From positions 91,664 through 155,663 of the forward strand of contig DBDJ01000068.1 in the NCBI GenBank assembly GCA_002293525.1: DNA of 64,000 nt, given 5' to 3'. Positions 42,279 to 51,450 of this stretch are shown here, piece by piece. A program made the translations under genes and the position numbers. The notes under the pieces are model-generated. The model had not been told where the DNA came from and did no database searches. It was given only the letters and a program-made list of their open reading frames with translations. Source of the DNA: Lachnospiraceae bacterium UBA935. GTDB lineage: Bacteria > Bacillota > Clostridia > Lachnospirales > Lachnospiraceae. Within the stretch, counting starts at the first letter, position 1; the number at the start of each line of letters is the position of its first letter.

Positions 42279-43214
42279 ATGAGTCAGTTAATCAGTTTTA
42301 TTATACCTTGTTACCGGTCCATGCAGACCATTGAAAAGGTGACAGAAGAAATCAAGGATACTATGGCCGGGCCCTATGAAATTATCTTAGTTAACGATGC
42401 GTCTCCTGACGATACCTTCGCTGTCATCGAAAAGCTATGCCGTGAAAACGAGAATATTACCGGGATCAACCTGTCCCGTAATTTTGGCCAGCATGCAGCG
42501 CTGATGGCCGGACTGCGGCAGGCAGCCGGAGATATTGTGATCTGCCTTGACGATGACGGACAGACTCCAGCCACAGAAGCCGGCAAGCTGCTCAAAGGGA
42601 TCAGGGAAGGTGCGGATGTGGTTTATGCCAGATATAACCATAAGCAGCACTCAGGACTGCGTAAACTGGGCAGCCGGATCAACGACATGATGACCAGGGT
42701 AATGTTGGGCAAGCCAAAGAAACTCTATTTATCCAGCTATTTTGCCGCCAAGAAATTCGTTGTAGACGAGATCAAGCGTTACGAAGGAGCTTACCCCTAT
42801 GTAGTCGGCCTGATTCTTCGGACAACCAGAAATATCGTAAATGTCGATATCGAGCATAAAGAACGAATCATCGGAACTTCCGGCTATACCTTGGGCAAAC
42901 TGATGTCGCTATGGTTTAACGGTTTTACGTCATTCAGTATCAAGCCCTTACGGATTGCCATCGTTACCGGTGCAATCAGTGCCGGCGTGGGTTTTCTGTA
43001 CGGTCTTTATACAATTATCAAAAAACTGTTCATCTATCCGGATATGGTCATGGGTTTCAGTTCACTTATGTCGGCGGTTCTTTTCATGGGCGGAATGCTG
43101 ATGCTGATGCTGGGGCTGGTGGGGGAATACATTGGCCGGATGTATATCTGCATCAATAACTCTCCCCAATATGTCATCCGGGAGATTATCAACCAAAAGG
43201 AAAGGAAGCCATGA
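42279..43214 (+). CDS. Family 2 glycosyltransferase, DPM1/GtrB type
   Basis: A 311-residue protein with an N-terminal GT2 domain (ISFIIPCYRSMQTI, LVNDASPDD, NLSRNFGQHAALMAGLRQA, the metal motif in CLDDDGQTP) and two C-terminal membrane segments (about 225-255 and 262-295), ending in MYICINNSPQYVIR. This build belongs to transferases that put a sugar on undecaprenyl phosphate. The altered DDDGQ in place of DxDLQ is common in this subgroup. Strong AAGGAGGGG precedes the ATG. Four-base overlap with the next gene. Likely supplies a lipid-linked sugar to the GT-C-like proteins. Confidence 0.9.
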   Translation: MSQLISFIIPCYRSMQTIEKVTEEIKDTMAGPYEIILVNDASPDDTFAVIEKLCRENENITGINLSRNFGQHAALMAGLRQAAGDIVICLDDDGQTPATEAGKLLKGIREGADVVYARYNHKQHSGLRKLGSRINDMMTRVMLGKPKKLYLSSYFAAKKFVVDEIKRYEGAYPYVVGLILRTTRNIVNVDIEHKERIIGTSGYTLGKLMSLWFNGFTSFSIKPLRIAIVTGAISAGVGFLYGLYTIIKKLFIYPDMVMGFSSLMSAVLFMGGMLMLMLGLVGEYIGRMYICINNSPQYVIREIINQKERKP

Positions 43215-45064
43215 CCGACAACTCAGGTAAGTCCTATCACCATATATGGCAATGGCTCTTTCCGGTATTGCTTGCTTTGGCCGGTTGTTTCTTCCTGCCG
43301 CAGATGCTGCGGCTTGACGGCAGGGAATTGGTGTTTACCAACAGTATCTTTGCGGTGGCAGTTTTCGTTGGTTTGCTGATCCTGATCCGAAAAGCGCTGC
43401 TAACGGCCATGCTTTGCCACAGAAGACAATGGGTGATTGCCGGTTGTCTTTCCTTTTTGCTTTGCATCAGCATGGCTTTTGGTTCTTCGCTGGATGAGAC
43501 CGGCAGTGTTTCCTTTATCCAGGGGAAGATGTGGCTGGCTATTCTTGTATGGAGCATCATTATTTCTTTAGCAGTGCTTCTGTCTTGGAAAGGCTTAGAC
43601 AACTGTCGAGAAAGGAAATCTGATGCAGCGGCCAAAGGCTGTTTCACCGGTGCCGGTTTTGATAAGCTTACCGATTTCCGGCAGCTGATTCTCATGGCAT
43701 TGTTTATTCTCTTATGCTGGCTCCCGGTCTTTCTGGCAGTTTATCCGGGATTTTTTGTATATGACGCCCAAGAAGAATACATGCAAGTAGTGACTAGGGA
43801 GTTTACGCATCATCATCCTTTGATCCATGTATTGCTTATGGGCGGAATCGTACAGGCAGTATATAAAATTACGGACTCTTATAATTTAGGCATTGCCGCC
43901 TACACGATGTTTCAGATGGCGGTTCTGGCGGTCATATTTTCTGGCGCGATACTTTCTATGAGGCGGAGGAAAATTTCTTTTACAGTGAGGCTGATCACCT
44001 TGCTTTATATCGGTTTTTTCCCTGTGATTGTGATGTTTTCCTTATGCTCGGCCAAGGATGGACTTTTTACCGGTCTCTTTTTAATCCTCTTCTTAGTGAT
44101 CAAGGACTTATGTGAAAATCCGAAAGCTTTCTTTTCTTCAAAGAAGAAACAGCTTATGTTTGTCCTCGGAGCAGCAGGAGTGATGCTGTTCCGCCATAAC
44201 GGAAGGTATGCGCTGGGGGTGTTTATGCTGCTTTTGCTTATCTATAGCCGGGGACAGAGGAAACGAATCCTGCTCCTGACTGCTGCCAGCCTCGGCCTTT
44301 ATCTCCTGTTTAGCAGCGGGTTAGGCTTGATCCTGGATGCGCAAAAAGGCGGCCGCCAGGAAATTCTTACGGTACCGATCCAGCAGCTGGCGCGGGTGCA
44401 TGAGTATGACAGGGAAAGTGTTGATAAGCAGGATCTGGAGACGCTGTACCGTTTCCTTCCCCAAGAAGCGCTGGATCGCTATACGCCGAAGCTATCTGAC
44501 GGGGTTAAGTCATCATTTAATAATGATGTTTTCGCAGAAGAGCCGCTGACATTTCTGAAGCTTTGGCTACGATGGGGCCTCGATCATCCGTTTACCTATC
44601 TCAATGCCTGGTTCATGACTTCTTATGGCTTGTGGTATCCGGATACCGTTATTGACGTGTATCGCGGGAATACGGTGTTTACGTACACTTATGAAGACAG
44701 CTCATACTTCGGATATGAAGTGGAGCAGCCGGGGATCAGGGAAAGTAAGCTTCCTTGGCTGAATGAATGGTACCGGCGACTTTCTTTGGAAATTACCCAA
44801 CAGAAAATACCGGTAATATCCATGCTGTTTGCGCCCGGATTTTTGTTTTGGATCCTGATGTTTACCATAGGTTATCTATGGCAGAAGAAAAATGTTCAGC
44901 AATTGTTTCCCTATCTGCTGCCCCTGCTGCTTTGGCTGACCGTGACAGTGGGACCGACTTATCTGGTCAGATATGTGGTGTTTATGTGGGTGCTGCTGCC
45001 GGAAATGCTGATCTGTCTGTTCGGTGCTCAGCGGTCTTTCCCGCAGCGGCGTCTGACGATATAG
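43211..45064 (+). CDS. DUF6020-like polytopic membrane protein
   Basis: A 617-residue protein with about twelve hydrophobic segments. The segment VYPGFFVYDAQEEYMQVV with THHHPLIHVLLMGGI (around 175-220) is the recognisable core of DUF6020 proteins, which are GT-C-like membrane proteins of glycan loci. A soluble region of about 130 residues follows near 390-520, before the last membrane segments. The stop codon lies 37 bases inside the 3' end of the convergent gene at 45.0 kb, so the two transcripts overlap. Function is not established; a sugar transferase from a lipid carrier is likely. Confidence 0.8.
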   Translation: MTDNSGKSYHHIWQWLFPVLLALAGCFFLPQMLRLDGRELVFTNSIFAVAVFVGLLILIRKALLTAMLCHRRQWVIAGCLSFLLCISMAFGSSLDETGSVSFIQGKMWLAILVWSIIISLAVLLSWKGLDNCRERKSDAAAKGCFTGAGFDKLTDFRQLILMALFILLCWLPVFLAVYPGFFVYDAQEEYMQVVTREFTHHHPLIHVLLMGGIVQAVYKITDSYNLGIAAYTMFQMAVLAVIFSGAILSMRRRKISFTVRLITLLYIGFFPVIVMFSLCSAKDGLFTGLFLILFLVIKDLCENPKAFFSSKKKQLMFVLGAAGVMLFRHNGRYALGVFMLLLLIYSRGQRKRILLLTAASLGLYLLFSSGLGLILDAQKGGRQEILTVPIQQLARVHEYDRESVDKQDLETLYRFLPQEALDRYTPKLSDGVKSSFNNDVFAEEPLTFLKLWLRWGLDHPFTYLNAWFMTSYGLWYPDTVIDVYRGNTVFTYTYEDSSYFGYEVEQPGIRESKLPWLNEWYRRLSLEITQQKIPVISMLFAPGFLFWILMFTIGYLWQKKNVQQLFPYLLPLLLWLTVTVGPTYLVRYVVFMWVLLPEMLICLFGAQRSFPQRRLTI

Positions 45065-45969
45065 CGCGGGCGCGCCTTGATTTCCTCATAGATCCGGGAC
45101 AGATAGTGTCCGATAATCCCTAAGCTGATCATGACCAGGCTGCCAATAATCAGCTGCAAAAGGATAACTGTGGTAAAGCCTTCCAGAGCGGTACCGCTTA
45201 CGAAGCGGACAATTGAATGAATACCCAGGATGATCGCAAAAATAAACATAATCCAACCGATAAAAGTAACAAACTGTAATGGCGCACCGGAAAAAGAGGT
45301 GATATTCCGAACGGCATATTTGGTAAGGGAGCGGGCAGACCACTTAGAAATCCCCGAGGTACGCTCCTGAACCTCAAACGGAATCGCAACGGTTTTAAAT
45401 CCGATCCAGGAAGACAGGGCCCGAAAAAACGGTGTCCGTTCCGGCATCTCCAACAGGGCATCAACGGCTCTGCGATCCAGCAGTTTATAATCAGAAGCCT
45501 TGGACATATCAATACCGGCCGCATGGCTGATAAACAGATAAAATAATCTGGCACCGGCGGCATAGAAGGGATTCTCGCGGCCGCGTGATGACTTGACGCC
45601 TTCAACGACTTCATACCCCTGCTCCCATAGCTGATACATGGAAACCAGTAATTCGGGAGGATGCTGAAGGTCGCAGTCCATGACTGCGGCACAAGCACCG
45701 GAAGCGGCAGTCAGTCCGGCAAAAATAGCGGCTTCCTTGCCGAAGTTCTTGGAAAAAGAAAGACCGACAATTTCTTTGTTGTTCTGGGACAGTAATTCAA
45801 TGATTTGATAGGTGGCATCAGTGGAACCGTCATCCACATAGATGAGTTCGAAAGGGATGCCGGCTTCGTCCAGGATTTTTTTGAGGGTAATGAACGAGGT
45901 TTCGATCATTTCCTGTTCATTAAAAGCGGGTATGATCAAGGAAAGTTTGTGATGTTCTGGGTTATGCAT
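45028..45969 (-). CDS. Family 2 glycosyltransferase, GtrB/YfdH type
   Basis: A 313-residue polyprenyl-phosphate sugar transferase. GT2 domain: LSLIIPAFNEQEMI, LIYVDDGSTDATYQIIE, LSFSKNFGKEAAIFAGL, VMDCDLQHPPELLV with the DCDLQ metal motif. Two membrane segments lie at about 228-258 and 266-296, followed by the typical IGHYLSRIYEEIKARPRYIV end. It is the usual partner of GtrA, encoded at 35.1 kb. It is transcribed against the rest of the locus from its own promoter (minus-strand TATACT complement at 46026-46031) and its 3' end overlaps the DUF6020 gene. Confidence 0.93.
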   Translation of the reverse strand: MHNPEHHKLSLIIPAFNEQEMIETSFITLKKILDEAGIPFELIYVDDGSTDATYQIIELLSQNNKEIVGLSFSKNFGKEAAIFAGLTAASGACAAVMDCDLQHPPELLVSMYQLWEQGYEVVEGVKSSRGRENPFYAAGARLFYLFISHAAGIDMSKASDYKLLDRRAVDALLEMPERTPFFRALSSWIGFKTVAIPFEVQERTSGISKWSARSLTKYAVRNITSFSGAPLQFVTFIGWIMFIFAIILGIHSIVRFVSGTALEGFTTVILLQLIIGSLVMISLGIIGHYLSRIYEEIKARPRYIVRRRCGKDR

Positions 45970-46087
45970 ACAGTCTCCGGTAGGATATCATTTCAATTGA
46001 TTTTAGTTGCGGTAGCCTTATCGTTAGTATAGCACTTTTTTTTATTTTATGGTACAATATGTAAAACTTTATTTTTATTTTAGGCCA

Positions 46088-46239
46088 AATTTGGTTACAG
46101 TTCAGATTGTAAGCGCCAAATCGCATGTTTTTAGCGATTTAGTTGTGTTCTTTATAACTTGTGCATAATGTTTGCAGAACGCTGTTACTGTGGAGCAGTG
46201 GTTTGTGCACTTCGGCTAGGTCTGCACAGTAACCAAATT
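46088..46239. mobile_element. MITE-like structured repeat element upstream of ugd
   Basis: About 152 bases bounded by a perfect 11-bp inverted repeat, AATTTGGTTAC (46088-46098) and GTAACCAAATT (46229-46239). A second 9-bp repeat GTTACTGTG (46184-46192) can pair with CACAGTAAC (46225-46233), so the right end has two possible partners. Inside is a hairpin AAATCGC / GCGATTT (46118-46124 and 46134-46140). The block 46112-46137 matches 9967-9992 at 24 of 26 bases. No target-site duplication and no coding capacity are seen. Confidence 0.5.
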
Positions 46240-46259
46240 AGATGAGATGGAGTATAAGA

Positions 46260-47570
46260 ATGAAAATTGCTGTTGCGGGAACGGGATATGTCGGCTTAGT
46301 AGCGGGAGTCTGTTTTGCCGATAAAGGCTATGATGTGACTTGTGTGGATGTGGACGAAAAAAAGATTGCCATGATGAAGCAGGGAATATCACCGATCTAT
46401 GAAGAAGGACTAGAAGAACTGATACGTAAAAACAATGCTGCCGGCAATTTGCATTTTACCTCTGCTTACCGGCAGGCTTACCGGCAGTCAGATGTTATTT
46501 TTATTGGCGTCGGGACACCAGAGCTCGCTGACGGAAGCGCTGACCTGAGTTATATCGCAAGTGTTTCCAGGCAGATTGCCGAAACGGTGGAAAAAGACTG
46601 TCTAGTTGTGGTCAAATCAACGGTTCCCGTAGGAACGAATGATAAGGTGGAGCAGTTTATCAAAGATTTTCTCGTCAATGACGTGAAAGTTGAGGTGGCA
46701 TCCAATCCGGAGTTTCTGGCGCAAGGAACGGCGGTTTATGATACCCTGCATGCTGCCCGTATTATTATCGGAACGGAGAGCAAGGAAGCGGAACAGCTGC
46801 TGATGCAGATTTATGAGCCGTTCGGGCTTCCGATCGTATCAGTAAAGCGCCGTTCGGCAGAGATGATCAAATATGCTTGTAATGACTTTTTGGCATTAAA
46901 GATTTCCTATATGAACGAGATCGCCAACCTATGTGAACTGGTGGGAGCGGATATTACCGATGTGGCCAGAGGGATGAGTTATGATGAGAGGATTGGCTCC
47001 CGGTTTTTAAATGCCGGTATCGGTTATGGCGGAAGCTGTTTTCCGAAGGATACCAAGGCTCTGGAATATCTGGCCAGATATCATGGATACCGGCTGCAGA
47101 CGATAGAAGCGTGTGTAGCGGTCAATGAGCGGCAAAAAACCCGCATGTTCGAAAAGGCCAGGAAAAGAATGATCACGTTTCGCGATTTAAAAGTCGCAGT
47201 ACTGGGACTGGCTTTTAAAGCCGGGACAGATGATATGCGGGAAGCCCCCGCGATCGACAACCTGAACCTCTTGCTGAATCAAGGTGCCCATGTCATTGCT
47301 TATGACCCTAAGTCGGCAGAACATGCACGGATGAAGTTTCCCGAGGGGAACTTCATGAAGGGGAGCATTACTTATTCGGACAGCCCAAAAGAGGCTCTGG
47401 AAAATGCCAACATATGCTTTATATTTACCGAATGGCCGGAAATCAAAGAGATATCACCGGCAGAATTCAAGCGAGTCATGCATACGCCGCTGGTTTACGA
47501 CGGCAGAAATCTGTACCAGCCGGAAGCAATGAAAGAAGCAGGAGTGGAATACTACAGCATCGGCAGATAA
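46260..47570 (+). CDS. UDP-glucose 6-dehydrogenase family protein
   Basis: A 436-residue NAD-dependent sugar-nucleotide dehydrogenase. The Rossmann motif AVAGTGYVGLVAGVCFAD opens the protein. VVKSTVPVGT and NPEFLAQGTAVYD follow, the catalytic Cys is in GYGGSCFPKDTKAL (about 255-268), and GLAFKAGTDDMREAPAI marks the C-terminal domain. It would make UDP-glucuronate for the glycan or teichuronic-type polymer; a UDP-GlcNAc or ManNAc dehydrogenase is less likely. The ATG at 46260 is chosen because GATGGAG precedes it; an ATG six codons upstream has no ribosome binding site. The MITE-like element lies directly upstream. Confidence 0.93.
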   Translation: MKIAVAGTGYVGLVAGVCFADKGYDVTCVDVDEKKIAMMKQGISPIYEEGLEELIRKNNAAGNLHFTSAYRQAYRQSDVIFIGVGTPELADGSADLSYIASVSRQIAETVEKDCLVVVKSTVPVGTNDKVEQFIKDFLVNDVKVEVASNPEFLAQGTAVYDTLHAARIIIGTESKEAEQLLMQIYEPFGLPIVSVKRRSAEMIKYACNDFLALKISYMNEIANLCELVGADITDVARGMSYDERIGSRFLNAGIGYGGSCFPKDTKALEYLARYHGYRLQTIEACVAVNERQKTRMFEKARKRMITFRDLKVAVLGLAFKAGTDDMREAPAIDNLNLLLNQGAHVIAYDPKSAEHARMKFPEGNFMKGSITYSDSPKEALENANICFIFTEWPEIKEISPAEFKRVMHTPLVYDGRNLYQPEAMKEAGVEYYSIGR

Positions 47571-47577
47571 AATTACG

Positions 47578-48438
47578 GTGAATGTTATGTTAAAGACAGC
47601 AATGATACTGGTTCATGCCGGCAGTATATGGATTATCTTTACTATAATCGTTCTGAGCCGGCAGTCAGTCAGTGACAGTAATTTGATCATGACTTTCTTA
47701 GCAATATTTATTTATATATTCCAGAATGTTATTAACTATAAGCTTTTTATCACCATAAAAAAGAAAAATGACAGCCTGCAAAAATTTGCCATATACAAAC
47801 AACAGGCAGAAATGTACCGGATTCAGAGCGAGGAACGGGAAGCCATGTGGCTGGAAAGCAGAAGGCTTTACCATGATTTTAAACAACATCTGATTTGCCT
47901 GAAGGGGTACAGCGAAGAGCGTCAGTATCATGCCATGGATGAGTATCTCGATGCCATGATCGGCGGTTATGCGACATCGTATTGGGAAAACAAAAGCGGT
48001 AACACGACAGTAGATTCCCTGATTGGATACAAAATGACCAAGGCGCGGGATCTGGATATCAGCCTGCAAACAGATTTTGATATCAGCAACAACTTACCTT
48101 TCGAAGATTTTGATCTTACGATTATCATAGGCAACGCCTTTGATAACGCTATCGAAGCAGTTGCCAAATTAACAGCAAAAGAGCGGTCTATTAAGCTCTC
48201 AATAAAAATAGCACAAAATATATTAACTATTATGCTTCATAATCCTTATGCCGGCGAAATACGCCGGGGATTGGCAGGGAACCTGCTGTCAGACAAAGAA
48301 GACCGAACCATACATGGCTTTGGCCTCAGTTCCATCAAAAAAACAATCCAAAAATACCATGGCCAGATGAAAATTACCAGTGACAATCATTTTTTCCAGC
48401 TGCTGATTATCATGTACGGCCAATCAAACCGATCATAA
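47578..48438 (+). CDS. GHKL-type sensor histidine kinase (agr-like), orphan
   Basis: A 286-residue kinase with two N-terminal membrane segments (about 5-27 and 35-58) and a short coiled linker. The phospho-accepting region is LYHDFKQHL (H99). A GHKL ATPase domain follows, with the N box IIIGNAFDNAIEAV and the G box HGFGLSSIKKTIQKYHG. The build is that of AgrC-family peptide-sensing kinases, but with only two membrane segments rather than six, so its sensor is reduced. There is no response regulator or peptide gene next to it. It starts at GTG 47578 or ATG 47587, only seven bases after the dehydrogenase, and has no strong ribosome binding site. Could also be a non-kinase regulator. Confidence 0.82.
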   Translation: MNVMLKTAMILVHAGSIWIIFTIIVLSRQSVSDSNLIMTFLAIFIYIFQNVINYKLFITIKKKNDSLQKFAIYKQQAEMYRIQSEEREAMWLESRRLYHDFKQHLICLKGYSEERQYHAMDEYLDAMIGGYATSYWENKSGNTTVDSLIGYKMTKARDLDISLQTDFDISNNLPFEDFDLTIIIGNAFDNAIEAVAKLTAKERSIKLSIKIAQNILTIMLHNPYAGEIRRGLAGNLLSDKEDRTIHGFGLSSIKKTIQKYHGQMKITSDNHFFQLLIIMYGQSNRS

Positions 48439-48483
48439 TAATCTCCTAATACCGCTCAAGATTTAAACTATGTTTTATAAGTT

Positions 48484-49659
48484 TCAGTATACCTTGAATA
48501 CCTTCACAGCCCATCTAATAAAGCGATAAGATAAAGTTTCCAGTTTTCCCGCCGCATTTTTCAGCTCGGCCCGGATCGGGATATTCTGCGGACAATGAGT
48601 CTCGCATTTACCGCACTGGATACACTGCGAAATGCTGCTCTGATTCTGGCGCATAGCAGTTGACTGTAAATATTCCCGGCGGACATTATCTTTATTATCG
48701 TCAAAAAGGTTGTAGCAATGGAAGGCCATAGGAATATCCACGCCCATGGGGCAGGGCATGCAGTAGCCGCATCCGGTGCAGCCGACTTTCATATGGTGTT
48801 TGATTTCCGCTTTAACCTGTTCAATCAGTTCCCTGTCATAATCATCAAATTCGCCTGCCTGAACTTCACAGGCAGTTTTAATATTTTCCTCTACCATCTC
48901 CAAGGAATTCATGCCCGAGAGAATACATGTCACTTCCGGTTGGTTCCAGAGCCACCGGAAGGCCAGTTCCGCAGGTGTCCGCCCCTTCTTTTCATTTTGA
49001 ATGATTTCCATGGCTCTGGCCGGTAAATGGTTTACCAGACGGCCGCCGCGCAGCGGCTCCATAATAATGATCGGCAGTCCCTTGGCAGCGGCATGTTTTA
49101 ATCCGGTCACACCGGCTTGCGAATATTCATCCAGATAATTATATTGAATCTGACAGAAATCCCAGTCATAGACATCCACCAGTGCGATAAACTGTTCAGA
49201 ATTTCCATGAAAGGAAAAACCAACATTACGGATCTGACCGGATGTCTTTTTTTCTTCGATCCAAGTCAGGATCCCCGTCTTGACAAGGGTTTCCCAAGTG
49301 GCGACATCATTCAGCATATGCATCAGGTAATAATCGATATAATCCGTCTGCAGTCTTTTAAGCTGCGTCTGAAAGATTTTTTCCATGCCGTCCAGTGACT
49401 TGATCAGGTAGTGCGGCAGCTTGGTGGCCAGAAGGACTTTGTCGCGGCAGCTGTTTCTTGACAAGATCTCGCCGACGGCAGCTTCGCAGCCGGCATAAAT
49501 ATAGGCGATGTCCAGATAGTTTACGCCGTTGTTAATGGCATGCATCAGTTCTTTTTCGGCCTTGTCAAGATCGATCTTGCTGCCAGATTTGGTGAAGCGC
49601 ATACAGCCGTAGCCTAAGATGGAGAGGGGGGTTCCGTTTTTGTCGTGTCTGTATTGCAT
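48484..49659 (-). CDS. Aldo/keto reductase with C-terminal 4Fe-4S ferredoxin domain
   Basis: A 391-residue protein. The N-terminal AKR barrel (LSILGYGCMRFTKSG, YLDIAYIYAGCE with the catalytic Tyr, VLLATKLP with Lys, DYYLMHML with His) is followed, from about residue 275, by two cysteine clusters, CTGCGYCMPCPMGVDIP and CIQCGKCETHCPQNI. This fusion is common in anaerobes and may link NAD(P)H-independent electron transfer to carbonyl reduction; the substrate is unknown. The ATG at 49659 follows AAAGGAGG by four bases; a longer frame upstream has no such site. It has its own promoter about 160 bases upstream. Confidence 0.92.
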   Translation of the reverse strand: MQYRHDKNGTPLSILGYGCMRFTKSGSKIDLDKAEKELMHAINNGVNYLDIAYIYAGCEAAVGEILSRNSCRDKVLLATKLPHYLIKSLDGMEKIFQTQLKRLQTDYIDYYLMHMLNDVATWETLVKTGILTWIEEKKTSGQIRNVGFSFHGNSEQFIALVDVYDWDFCQIQYNYLDEYSQAGVTGLKHAAAKGLPIIIMEPLRGGRLVNHLPARAMEIIQNEKKGRTPAELAFRWLWNQPEVTCILSGMNSLEMVEENIKTACEVQAGEFDDYDRELIEQVKAEIKHHMKVGCTGCGYCMPCPMGVDIPMAFHCYNLFDDNKDNVRREYLQSTAMRQNQSSISQCIQCGKCETHCPQNIPIRAELKNAAGKLETLSYRFIRWAVKVFKVY

Positions 49660-49815
49660 AAAGCCTCCTTTGGGGTTGGGTGTGGTTATCGAAACGTGTA
49701 GCCAGGTTTCCGCTTTTGTATTGTTTGAATATGTTTGTTTGACAGTCATTGTCATATTGCCCAAGCATCATCAGCTCCGGTATTAATCCAATTGATAAAA
49801 CATTTAATTGCTGTC

Positions 49816-49844
49816 AGTATAGCACAGACTAATTGATGGTTCAA
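49816..49844 (-). promoter_or_regulatory. Predicted promoter of the aldo/keto reductase gene
   Basis: On the minus strand TTGAAC (plus 49839-49844), 17-base spacer, TATACT (plus 49816-49821). The leader is about 150 bases and contains a loose CAATT...AATTG inverted repeat. Confidence 0.65.
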
Positions 49845-49928
49845 GTGATTATTGCTGTACACAGCCTGATTTCATGATACTGGGGCCATCAAAATCTCTT
49901 TGTCACCTGATGGGGCATAACAATAAGA

Positions 49929-51080
49929 CTAATCCACAACGGCCATTCCTAAGATATCTTCCTTAAAATAAAGGTAGGGTCTTCCGGTATCATTCCACAA
50001 ACTGCTAGTAAAAACAGTTACCATATTCAGTTCAGGTACGACAAAGATATATTGGCCGCCGAAGCCCATAGCGTAATAAAAATCATAAAGAACGTCTTCC
50101 GAGGCCGGTTCAATCCACCATAAGTAGCCATACTTACTGGAATAGAAACTACCTTCCGAATGCTCTGCCGTGGCCTCTGTCACCCACTCCTCCGGAACAA
50201 TCTGCTCCTCGCCCCACTTTCCTTTATTGAGATACAGCTGGCCGAATCTTGCCGCATCTTCTGACGACATCTCAATGCCGAACCCGCCGGTTGAATTGCC
50301 CTGAGGATCTTCAGGCCAGCGGACACTGGTGATGCCCAGCGGCTCAAAAAGGTAACGTTCGGCAAACGCACGCTCCGACTCCCCGGTAGCCTTGGTTATG
50401 ATCGCCGATACCAGCTGGGTATCCCCGGTACTATAATTAAATACCTCCCCGGGTGTGTTCGCCATTTCGCGGTTCAGTACATAATCGACCCAGTTATCGG
50501 ATATCGTCCAGTCACCGAATCGATAATTCCAGTCAGTCCATTCCGGCCAATCGAATCCTGAGGTCATAGTAAGTATGTGCTCAAACGTAATCGCCTTTTT
50601 TCTTTCATCCGCAGCAGCTTCCAATTCGGGAAAATAATCGGAAACCGGCACATCAATGCCTTCAATAAAGCCCTCATCAATCGCAATGCCGACTACAGCA
50701 GAAGTAATACTTTTGGTGCAGGAGTTCAATGCAAAGATGCTGTCGGCATCATAGCTGCCTTTATAATATTTCGCTATGATCGAACCGTCTTTGACAATTA
50801 TCATCGAATTAATCGGCTCATCCGCTATTGAATCAATAAAATCGGCTAGTTTTTCTCCGTCCATGCCATGATTCTCGGGCGTATCCACATGCCACTCCCC
50901 AGTAACATAACTGTCATCCTGCCCTGCCGGAACAGAACCATGATCTGCAGCCTCCGATTCATCATTCGATTCAGCGATTTCTATTTCTCTGTCTGGGACA
51001 GTCTCGCTTGGCTGTGAAACACACCCGGCCATATAACAGACAAGGCTCATGATGGCAAAGTAAAATTTTGTTTTTTTCAT
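49929..51080 (-). CDS. Serine hydrolase (beta-lactamase/class C-like), lipoprotein
   Basis: A 383-residue exported protein. The N-terminus is a lipoprotein signal with lipobox YMAGC (lipidated C20), then an acidic linker of about 40 residues. The penicillin-binding-protein-like domain has the catalytic S120-C-T-K123, a Tyr motif FNYSTGD (in the YxN position but with Thr) and GFGGQ near the end in place of KTG/HxG. It may act as an esterase, peptidase or cell-wall-related hydrolase; beta-lactam hydrolysis is not implied. AAAGGAG precedes the ATG. No evident link to its neighbours. Confidence 0.88.
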   Translation of the reverse strand: MKKTKFYFAIMSLVCYMAGCVSQPSETVPDREIEIAESNDESEAADHGSVPAGQDDSYVTGEWHVDTPENHGMDGEKLADFIDSIADEPINSMIIVKDGSIIAKYYKGSYDADSIFALNSCTKSITSAVVGIAIDEGFIEGIDVPVSDYFPELEAAADERKKAITFEHILTMTSGFDWPEWTDWNYRFGDWTISDNWVDYVLNREMANTPGEVFNYSTGDTQLVSAIITKATGESERAFAERYLFEPLGITSVRWPEDPQGNSTGGFGIEMSSEDAARFGQLYLNKGKWGEEQIVPEEWVTEATAEHSEGSFYSSKYGYLWWIEPASEDVLYDFYYAMGFGGQYIFVVPELNMVTVFTSSLWNDTGRPYLYFKEDILGMAVVD

Positions 51081-51450
51081 TCTTTGTCTCCTTTTCCGGA
51101 AATGAACAGCACCAAAAGTCTGCCGCCCTTCTCCTGTGTGGTGTCAACACTCATATCGCATAATTAACATTTCCCAAGCAATACAAGCAATTATCAGCTA
51201 TTCTTATATTTTACCAAATACTAATAAAAGCGCAACAAAAAGTTATTTTACTCATACTTTACCTGGATTATAGCTTCCTTTGTCGCATTGCGCAAATCTC
51301 TTGTGCTGCTTCATCATTATCTTATTTAATCGGCAGTTCCCAGCTTAATGAATGGCATTGGTACGCACAGCCTAGCCCAAATGCATCAAACCATCCACAT
51401 TAACTTTATGCAATAATTGTATAACTTAATTCGTTGCAAAAAACTAACTT

